34,261 nt of DNA. It comes from Pseudomonas bananamidigenes (GTDB lineage Bacteria > Pseudomonadota > Gammaproteobacteria > Pseudomonadales > Pseudomonadaceae). The stretch is taken from NCBI RefSeq assembly GCF_001679645.1, contig NZ_LRUN01000069.1:1-34261 (forward strand), in the 5' to 3' direction. Below are positions 7,486-13,783 of this stretch, piece by piece. Below the pieces are notes generated by a model. It saw only the letters and a list, made by a program, of their open reading frames with translations. It was not told the origin of the DNA and made no database searches. Every line of letters begins with the position of its first letter. Within the stretch, counting starts at the first letter, position 1. Position numbers and translations under genes: made by a program.

Positions 7486-8769
7486 ATGCTTGCTGCGTCA
7501 CTGATTTTCCTGCTGACCATTACCCTGGTGATCTGGCAACCCAAAGGCCTCGGGGTCGGTTGGAGTGCGACCTTCGGAGCGATTCTGGCGCTGATTTTCG
7601 GCGTGGTGCACCTGAGCGACATTCCGCTGGTGTGGCAGATCATCTGGAACGCCACTGGCACTTTCGTGGCGCTGATCATCATCAGTCTGTTGCTTGATGA
7701 GGCGGGCTTCTTTGCGTGGGCCGCGTTGCACGTGGCGCGATGGGGGCGGGGCAGCGGGCGCAAGCTGTTTGCCTTCATGGTGTTGCTCGGTGCGCTGGTG
7801 TCGGCGTTATTCGCCAACGACGGCGCGGCGCTGATCCTCACGCCCATCGTGATTTCCATGTTGCTGGCCCTGCGTTTTTCGCCGGCGGCGACTCTGGCGT
7901 TCGTCATGGGCGCGGGGTTCATCGCTGATACCGCGAGCCTGCCGCTGGTGGTGTCGAACCTGGTCAACATCGTCTCGGCCGACTTTTTCCACATCGGATT
8001 CAACCGTTATGCGGCGGTGATGGTTCCGGTCAACTTTGTCAGCGTCGCGGCCACGCTGGCGGTGTTGTTGTGGTTCTTCCGCCGTGACATCCCCGGGACT
8101 TACGACCCCGACCAGCTCGAGCATCCGGAAACGGCCATACACGACAAGGCCACGTTCTACGCCGGCTGGGCGGTGTTGCTGATTCTGCTGGTCGGTTGTT
8201 TTGCCCTGGAGCCGCTGGGCATTCCGATCAGCGCCATTTCGGCCGTGTGCGCGGCGTTGCTGCTGGGTATCGCCGCCCGCGGGCACAGGATTTCCACGCG
8301 CAAGGTCATGAAAGAGGCGCCGTGGCAGATCGTGATTTTCTCCCTGGGCATGTATCTGGTGGTCTACGGTTTGCGTAATGCCGGGCTGACGGATCATCTG
8401 GCCGGATGGCTGGATGCCTTCGCCGGGTACGGCGTGTGGGGCGCAGCCATGGGAACCGGCGTGCTGACGGCGTTGCTGTCGTCGATCATGAACAATCTGC
8501 CGACGGTGCTGATCGGCTTGCTCTCGATCGATGCGAGTCAGGCGACCGGTGTGGTGAAGGAAGCGATGATCTACGCCAACGTGATCGGCAGCGACCTGGG
8601 GCCCAAGATCACTCCGATCGGCAGTCTTGCGACCTTGCTCTGGCTGCATGTGCTGGAGCGCAAGGACATACGGATTGGCTGGGGTTACTACTTCAAGGTC
8701 GGGATTGTGCTGACGGTGCCGGTGTTGCTGGTGACATTGGCGGCATTGGCTGTGCGGCTTTCCATTTAG
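7486..8769 (+). CDS. arsB: Arsenite efflux permease ArsB
   Basis: Inner-membrane carrier that expels arsenite or antimonite, alone using the proton gradient or with the ArsA ATPase. 427 residues against about 429 in E. coli. It follows E. coli ArsB closely from the first helix (LTITLVIWQPKGLGVGWSAT) through LFANDGAALILTPIVISML, ADTASLPLVVSNLVNIVSAD, IVIFSLGMYLVVYGLRNAGL, SSIMNNLPTVL and NVIGSDLGPKITPIGSLATL to the last helix. Around 11-12 hydrophobic helices are evident. GAAGG nine bases before the ATG supports the start. Unlike usual ars operons, neither arsR, arsC nor arsH is next to it: chrR with a terminator lies upstream and a REPIN then a minus-strand gene downstream. Partners may lie elsewhere in the genome. 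Confidence 0.95.
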   Translation: MLAASLIFLLTITLVIWQPKGLGVGWSATFGAILALIFGVVHLSDIPLVWQIIWNATGTFVALIIISLLLDEAGFFAWAALHVARWGRGSGRKLFAFMVLLGALVSALFANDGAALILTPIVISMLLALRFSPAATLAFVMGAGFIADTASLPLVVSNLVNIVSADFFHIGFNRYAAVMVPVNFVSVAATLAVLLWFFRRDIPGTYDPDQLEHPETAIHDKATFYAGWAVLLILLVGCFALEPLGIPISAISAVCAALLLGIAARGHRISTRKVMKEAPWQIVIFSLGMYLVVYGLRNAGLTDHLAGWLDAFAGYGVWGAAMGTGVLTALLSSIMNNLPTVLIGLLSIDASQATGVVKEAMIYANVIGSDLGPKITPIGSLATLLWLHVLERKDIRIGWGYYFKVGIVLTVPVLLVTLAALAVRLSI

Positions 8770-8782
8770 ACCGGGTTGATCC

Positions 8783-8848
8783 CTTCGCGAGCAGGTTCGC
8801 TCCCACAGAGAATGCATTTCAAGTGTGGGAGCGAGCCTGCTCGCGAAG
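8783..8848. repeat. REPIN: two inverted REP sequences
   Basis: The 25-base arm CTTCGCGAGCAGGTTCGCTCCCACA (8783-8807) is mirrored at 8824-8848 with one mismatch (T/C in GGTTCGC against GAGCCTGC), separated by 16 bases. This is the doublet form of Pseudomonas REP elements, mobilised by RAYT transposases. It lies between the convergent arsB and DUF1853 genes and can form a long hairpin ending both transcripts. No RAYT gene is in the window. Confidence 0.87.
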
Positions 8849-8863
8849 AGGGCGGCACAGAAC

Positions 8864-9814
8864 TCAGGCCTGACCGGGCACATTCGGCCAAAGGTCTGAC
8901 ACCAGAAACAGCCGCTCGGCCTCTTCCCATTCGCCCCGGGCATTTTCGGTGAGGCGCACCATCAACTGTGCCGGGGCCAGCGGTTCCAGTGCATCGAGCC
9001 AGTCCCGCAACTGCTCGTGGCTCCAGGCCTGATCCGCCGGGTAATGCGCCGGCGCCAGCCACGCATGACGGGGCAGGGGCTGCCAGCGACCGCTCGGGCG
9101 CTGGGCGACAAACGCCGGCCAGTCCTTCTGGTGCAGCCAGCTGCCGCGCAGATGCTGCGGATGCGCGCCGCTCGGGGGTTCCGATTGCCCGGGCCACGGA
9201 TACAGCAGATAACCGCCCAGCCACAATTGCGCACTGAATGATTCGATATCCAGCGCCGCCAGGGCTTCACGGCTTTCCGGGCGGGCGGAAATCGGCAACT
9301 GGTGTTGGCTCAGATGGGCCAGTTTGCGGTCCAGTCGATCATGGCAGCCGGGGCCAAGCCACCGCGCCGGATCATGCCCGTTGCCGTCCTGCGGGCCGAG
9401 GTAGAGCTTGATCGCCAGTTCCAGATGATGCACCCCGTCGCGGTCGCGCAGCAGCATGTCGAGTTCGCCGAGGGTGTGGCCTTCGCGGCGGATCGGCAGG
9501 TTGGCGGCGATCAGCTCGATCCCGGGCGCCTGCTCCACGGCGAATTGCCAGAGCCGTTCGTAATACAGGCCCAGGCGTCGAGTGCGGGCCTGGGACAGCC
9601 ATTGCAGCAGACCGTAGCTGTCCCGGTCGAGACGATGCAGCCAGTGCGCCAGTCGCTCAGGGTCGTGCACCCAGTCGCTGCCCGCCAGCGGATGACGTTG
9701 CGGCCACGGCGTGGCAGCGAGCATCGGCGGGGCGAGGATGACCCACGCCAGATCACGCACTTCAGGGTGGCGCAACTGGTGGGGCAGCTGGAGTAAATCG
9801 GGAAACAGGATCAT
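8864..9814 (-). CDS. DUF1853 family protein
   Basis: 316-residue soluble protein with no signal peptide or membrane helix. It matches what I remember of DUF1853: a HPEVRDLAWVILAPP N-terminus, LGLYYERLWQF, then the best conserved block around residues 115-140, GELDMLLRDRDGVHHLELAIK (split here: GELDMLLRD and HHLELAIKLYLG). The order D119, E132, K136 in a strand-turn-strand setting recalls PD-(D/E)XK nuclease cores, but this is my inference and the spacing is not canonical. Trp-rich C-terminal half. It is divergent to nadK with 114 bases between, a neighbourhood I recall from other pseudomonads. The start ATG (9814) is the only one ahead of the conserved N-terminus; its ribosome site is weak. 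Function unknown. Confidence 0.85.
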   Translation of the reverse strand: MILFPDLLQLPHQLRHPEVRDLAWVILAPPMLAATPWPQRHPLAGSDWVHDPERLAHWLHRLDRDSYGLLQWLSQARTRRLGLYYERLWQFAVEQAPGIELIAANLPIRREGHTLGELDMLLRDRDGVHHLELAIKLYLGPQDGNGHDPARWLGPGCHDRLDRKLAHLSQHQLPISARPESREALAALDIESFSAQLWLGGYLLYPWPGQSEPPSGAHPQHLRGSWLHQKDWPAFVAQRPSGRWQPLPRHAWLAPAHYPADQAWSHEQLRDWLDALEPLAPAQLMVRLTENARGEWEEAERLFLVSDLWPNVPGQA

Positions 9815-9928
9815 CTTGCGAGCATAGCCTTAAACGCAGGTGCACTCTTGGGCTGAAAGGGTTTTGTCTATACGGCGCTTTCGCCCATAATCGTGGTTTT
9901 CGCCGCCGCAGCCCCTCGCAGGAGTCCC

Positions 9929-10819
9929 ATGGAGCAATTTCGTAATATCGGCATCATCGGTCGCCTGGGCAGTTCCCAGGTGCTGGATACCGTCCGCCGA
10001 CTGAAACGCTTTCTGCTCGACCGTCACCTGCATGTGATCCTCGAAGACACCATCGCCGAAGTCCTGCCCGGTCATGGCCTGCAAACCTCCTCGCGCAAGA
10101 TGCTCGGCGAAGTCTGCGACATGGTCATCGTCGTCGGCGGTGACGGCAGCCTGCTCGGCGCGGCCCGGGCACTGGCCAGACACAATATCCCGGTACTCGG
10201 GATCAACCGTGGCAGTCTCGGCTTTCTCACCGACATTCGTCCCGACGAGCTGGAAATCAAGGTCGCCGAAGTGCTGGACGGCCACTATCTGGTGGAAAAC
10301 CGTTTCCTGCTGCAGGCCGAAGTCCGTCGTCACGCCGAGGCCATCGGCCAGGGCGACGCGCTGAACGACGTAGTGCTGCATCCCGGCAAATCGACGCGGA
10401 TGATCGAGTTCGAGCTGTACATCGACGGCCAGTTCGTCTGCAGCCAGAAGGCTGACGGCCTGATCGTCGCCACGCCGACCGGTTCCACCGCGTACGCGCT
10501 GTCCGCCGGCGGTCCGATCATGCATCCCAAGCTCGACGCTATTGTGATTGTGCCGATGTACCCCCATACCTTGTCGGGCAGACCGATCGTGGTCGATGGC
10601 AACAGTGAGCTGAAAATCGTCGTGTCCAAAGATATGCAGATCTACCCGCAGGTCTCCTGCGACGGGCAAAACCACTTCACCTGCGCGCCGGGCGACACCA
10701 TCACCGTCAGCAAGAAAGCGCAGAAGCTGCGGCTGATCCATCCGCTCGACCACAACTATTACGAAGTCTGCCGCACCAAGCTCGGCTGGGGCAGCCGGTT
10801 GGGTGGTGGAGGCGACTGA
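9929..10819 (+). CDS. nadK: NAD kinase
   Basis: Makes NADP from NAD with ATP or polyphosphate, the only route to NADP in bacteria; cytoplasmic. 296 residues, normal length. Motifs: VVGGDGSLL (G70-G71-D72-G73, ATP and NAD binding), GINRGSLGFLTDI, ALNDVVLHPG (the usual N-E is N-D here) and KADGLIVATPTGSTAYALSA (the conserved Gly-rich zone), then SGRPIVVDG. The frame is open 12 codons upstream, but the ATG at 9929 with AGGAG just before it gives the standard start (MEQFRNIGIIGR). First gene of a packed run: its TGA overlaps the ATG of the metallophosphatase by one base (TGATG), so the two are probably translationally coupled. Confidence 0.97.
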   Translation: MEQFRNIGIIGRLGSSQVLDTVRRLKRFLLDRHLHVILEDTIAEVLPGHGLQTSSRKMLGEVCDMVIVVGGDGSLLGAARALARHNIPVLGINRGSLGFLTDIRPDELEIKVAEVLDGHYLVENRFLLQAEVRRHAEAIGQGDALNDVVLHPGKSTRMIEFELYIDGQFVCSQKADGLIVATPTGSTAYALSAGGPIMHPKLDAIVIVPMYPHTLSGRPIVVDGNSELKIVVSKDMQIYPQVSCDGQNHFTCAPGDTITVSKKAQKLRLIHPLDHNYYEVCRTKLGWGSRLGGGGD

Positions 10820-11790
10820 TGCTCGATCCTGCGCGCAGTTATGACCTGATCGGTGACGTGCACGGATGCGCCCTGACCCTGGAACACCTGCTGGACCGTC
10901 TCGGTTTCCATAAGCAGGGCGGGGTCTGGCGACATCCATCGCGCATGGCCGTGTTCGTCGGCGACATCATCGACCGTGGCCCGCGGATTCGCGAGGCGCT
11001 GCACATCGTCCACGACATGGTCGAGGCCGGTCAGGCCTTGTGCATCATGGGCAACCACGAATTCAACGCGCTGGGCTGGAGCACACCGGCACCGCCCGGC
11101 AGCGGCAAGCAGTTCGTGCGCGAGCACACGCCGCGCCATGCCCGGCTGCTGCATGAAACCCTGACCCAGTTCGAACAGCATCCCGGTGACTGGCACGACT
11201 TCCAGCGCTGGTTCTATGAGCTGCCGCTGTTCGTCGACGCCGGTCGCTTCCGGGTGGTGCATGCCTGTTGGGATGCCGGCCTGATCGAGCCGTTGCGCGC
11301 ATTGTTCCCTGATGGCTGCGTCGACGAGCACTTTCTCCAGGCATCGGCGGTGCCGGGCAGTTTCGCCTGCACGGTGTTCGATCGCCTGCTGCGCGGCACC
11401 GACATGCGCCTGCCGGATGGCCTGACCATGACCAGTGGCGACGGTCTGGTGCGTTCGTTCTTCCGCACCAAGTTCTGGGAAGACGATCCGCAGACCTACG
11501 GCGACATCGTGTTCCAGCCCGACGCCCTGCCGGAACCGGTGGCGCAGAAGCCGCTGACCTCCAGCGAAAAGAATTCCCTGCTGCGCTACGGCGTCGATGA
11601 GCCATTACTGTTCGTCGGCCACTACTGGCGCAGCGGCAAACCGGCACCGATCCGCCCGAACCTCGCCTGTCTGGATTACAGTGCGGTGCTCTACGGCAAA
11701 CTGGTGGCCTATCGTCTGGATCAGGAGACGTGCCTGGATCCGCATAAATTTGTCTGGGTCGATGTCGAGCGGCCGGAGGTGCTGCGATGA
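10819..11790 (+). CDS. ApaH/PrpE-like metallophosphoesterase
   Basis: Cytoplasmic calcineurin-type phosphatase of 323 residues. The metal-binding motifs are in order: GDVHG (residues 11-15), VGDIIDRGP and GNHEFNALGW, with later histidines (VVHACWDAG near residue 149 and VGHYWRSG near 266). These fit the PPP/ApaH-like group whose members hydrolyse diadenosine tetraphosphate or phosphoproteins; here the protein is longer than ApaH (about 280), and the inserted region between the motifs is specific to this group. Substrate unknown. It shares one base with nadK and four (ATGA) with the next gene, a strong sign of one transcript. Being coupled to nadK, a role on a nucleotide substrate is a reasonable guess but no more. 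Confidence 0.9.
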   Translation: MLDPARSYDLIGDVHGCALTLEHLLDRLGFHKQGGVWRHPSRMAVFVGDIIDRGPRIREALHIVHDMVEAGQALCIMGNHEFNALGWSTPAPPGSGKQFVREHTPRHARLLHETLTQFEQHPGDWHDFQRWFYELPLFVDAGRFRVVHACWDAGLIEPLRALFPDGCVDEHFLQASAVPGSFACTVFDRLLRGTDMRLPDGLTMTSGDGLVRSFFRTKFWEDDPQTYGDIVFQPDALPEPVAQKPLTSSEKNSLLRYGVDEPLLFVGHYWRSGKPAPIRPNLACLDYSAVLYGKLVAYRLDQETCLDPHKFVWVDVERPEVLR

Positions 11791-12656
11791 GCGCGGTAGC
11801 GGTATTGCGTCTGCCACTGGCGGTGGACCTGAGCGGGTTCGTCAAACTGCTGCAACGCATGCAGGTGCCGCACCGCGTCAGCGAAGAATCGGGCGAGCAG
11901 GTGCTGTGGGTGCCGTCGGAAATCAGCGAAGACGTGCGTTCGCTGTATGAACGCTTCCCGGCAGGTGACCCGGATCAGCAACTGGATATTCCGGCAGCGC
12001 CGACCTTCAAGCGGCCGAGCTTCGCCGAGCAACTGAAACATGCCAGGGCCACCGGCTTCATCCTGTTGCTCAGCCTGCTGGTCGGCGGTCTGACGTACCT
12101 GGGTGACAACCTCGACACGATGCGCTGGCTGACCTTTCTCGATTTCCGGGTGATCGGCGACTACATCCATTTCACCTCACTGGCCGACAGCCTGGCGGCA
12201 GGGCAGTGGTGGCGCCTGTTCACGCCGATGCTGATCCATTTCGGCATCCTGCACCTGGCCATGAACGGCATGTGGTACTGGGAGCTGGGACGGCGTATCG
12301 AGTCGCGCCAGGGCAGCATCAACCTGATCGGTCTGACGCTGCTGTTCAGCCTCGTGTCCAACTATGCGCAATTTGTCTGGAGCGGCCCGAGCCTGTTCGG
12401 CGGTCTGTCCGGTGTGCTTTACGGGTTGCTCGGCCATTGCTGGATCTTCCAGCTGCTGGCGCCGAACCCGGCCTATCGCCTGCCGCGAGGCGTGCTGGTG
12501 ATGATGCTGGTGTGGTTGCTGGTGTGCATGTCCGGACTGATCTCGGCCATCGGCTTCGGCCAGATCGCCAACGCCGCCCATGTCGGCGGGTTACTCATCG
12601 GATGCTTCACCGGTTTGTTGGGTGGTTTGTACAACCGCCGTAAACTGGCCGCCTGA
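11787..12656 (+). CDS. glpG: GlpG-type rhomboid intramembrane serine protease
   Basis: Integral inner-membrane protease that cleaves transmembrane helices. 289 residues: a cytoplasmic N-terminal domain (about residues 1-75, including VPHRVSEESGEQVLWVP) followed by six or so helices. Catalytic dyad: S208 in GGLSGVLYGLLG and H265 in NAAHVGGLLIG. The rhomboid H-x-x-x-N motif is present as ILHLAMNGMWYWELG. The start overlaps the previous stop by four bases (ATGA). It ends 29 bases before the DUF1315 gene. The physiological substrate in pseudomonads is not evident from the neighbours. Confidence 0.92.
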   Translation: MSAVAVLRLPLAVDLSGFVKLLQRMQVPHRVSEESGEQVLWVPSEISEDVRSLYERFPAGDPDQQLDIPAAPTFKRPSFAEQLKHARATGFILLLSLLVGGLTYLGDNLDTMRWLTFLDFRVIGDYIHFTSLADSLAAGQWWRLFTPMLIHFGILHLAMNGMWYWELGRRIESRQGSINLIGLTLLFSLVSNYAQFVWSGPSLFGGLSGVLYGLLGHCWIFQLLAPNPAYRLPRGVLVMMLVWLLVCMSGLISAIGFGQIANAAHVGGLLIGCFTGLLGGLYNRRKLAA

Positions 12657-12685
12657 ATTTTTGAATAAAGAGCACGGAGACCCTG

Positions 12686-12946
12686 ATGTCCTCTTTTAAC
12701 GAACTGATCAAGAACATCACCCCGGATATCTACCAGAGCCTGAAACTGGCCGTGGAAATCGGCAAATGGTCCGACGGTGGCAAACTCACCGCCGAACAGC
12801 GCGAGCTGTCGCTGCAGGCGATGATCGCCTGGGAAATCCAGAACCTGCCCGAAGAAGAGCGCACCGGTTACATGGGCCCGCAGGAGTGTGCGTCGAAGTC
12901 GATCGAGGTGCCGAACATCCTGTTCAAGTCGGACGCCATCCATTGA
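12686..12946 (+). CDS. DUF1315 (YeaC-like) small protein
   Basis: 86 residues, soluble, helical. Matches the DUF1315 pattern: FNELIKNITPDIYQSLKLAV, EIGKWSDGGKLTAEQ, SLQAMIAWE, LPEEERTGYM. CGGAGA precedes the ATG by about six bases. No known activity. It overlaps the following gene by four bases (TTGA), so both should be made together. In related pseudomonads I recall the same order after the rhomboid gene. What links this protein to its neighbours is unknown; only the arrangement is seen. Confidence 0.87.
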   Translation: MSSFNELIKNITPDIYQSLKLAVEIGKWSDGGKLTAEQRELSLQAMIAWEIQNLPEEERTGYMGPQECASKSIEVPNILFKSDAIH

Positions 12947-13773
12947 TCGAGATTGGCCGCGGTGCAATCAGCAAAATGTCGGCGCGCCTGGACGGGCCGA
13001 ACGTGCAATACGCGTTTCGTCTGGATGACGTCGAGGTGCCGGTCAACCCGTTGATCGGCACGACGGTGCGTCTGGAGTATCTGGGGGCGATTCATTGCAC
13101 CCATTGCGGGCGCAAGACCAAGACCAGTTTCAGTCAGGGTTACTGCTACCCATGCATGACCAAACTGGCCCAGTGCGACGTGTGCATCATGAGCCCGGAA
13201 CGCTGCCACTTTGAGGCCGGCACCTGCCGGGAGCCGGAGTGGGGCGAGAAGTTCTGCATGACCGATCACGTCGTCTATCTCGCCAATTCGTCGGGGATCA
13301 AGGTCGGCATCACCCGCGCGACCCAACTGCCGACCCGCTGGCTCGATCAGGGCGCCAGTCAGGCACTGCCGATCATGCGTGTGTCTACGCGGCAGCAGTC
13401 GGGTTTCGTCGAAGACCTGTTCCGCAGTCAGGTGGCGGACAAGACCAACTGGCGCGCCTTGCTCAAGGGCGACGCAGCGGCGGTGGATCTGGCGCAGGTG
13501 CGCGATCAGCTGTTCGACAGCTGCGCCGAAGGCCTGCAAGGCTTGCAGGAACGTTTCGGACTGCAGGCGATTCAGCCGGTCACCGGTGTCGAGCCGCTGG
13601 AAATCCGTTACCCGGTCGAGCAGTACCCGGCCAAAATCGTCAGCTTCAACCTGGACAAGAACCCGATTGCCGAAGGCACGCTGCTGGGGATCAAGGGCCA
13701 GTACCTGATCTTCGACACCGGCGTGATCAACATTCGCAAGTACACGGCCTATCAGCTCGCCGTGCATCAATAA
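12943..13773 (+). CDS. DUF2797 protein with a cysteine-rich zinc-ribbon-like region
   Basis: 276 residues from the TTG at 12943, which overlaps the previous stop as TTGA; this start keeps the conserved IEIGRGAISKMSARL N-terminus. An ATG at 12976 is the alternative and would lose eleven residues. The middle has paired cysteines: C52-x2-C55, C68-x2-C71, C79-x2-C82, C89, C96 and C106, likely binding zinc. Directly after comes HVVYLANSSGIKVGIT (110-125) followed by a run with R-W and QGASQA, which looks like the short Y-x-A...K-V-G-I-T core of GIY-YIG domains; that similarity is my inference. No signal peptide. Function unknown. The same order (DUF1315, DUF2797, pepN) is remembered from P. aeruginosa PA3085-PA3083. 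pepN follows after 10 bases. Confidence 0.85.
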   Translation: MIEIGRGAISKMSARLDGPNVQYAFRLDDVEVPVNPLIGTTVRLEYLGAIHCTHCGRKTKTSFSQGYCYPCMTKLAQCDVCIMSPERCHFEAGTCREPEWGEKFCMTDHVVYLANSSGIKVGITRATQLPTRWLDQGASQALPIMRVSTRQQSGFVEDLFRSQVADKTNWRALLKGDAAAVDLAQVRDQLFDSCAEGLQGLQERFGLQAIQPVTGVEPLEIRYPVEQYPAKIVSFNLDKNPIAEGTLLGIKGQYLIFDTGVINIRKYTAYQLAVHQ

Positions 13774-13783
13774 GGACTTCAGC

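Noticed and set aside
7467..8003. 178-codon minus-strand frame opposite arsB
   Set aside because: Low-complexity composition and full overlap with a clear ArsB.
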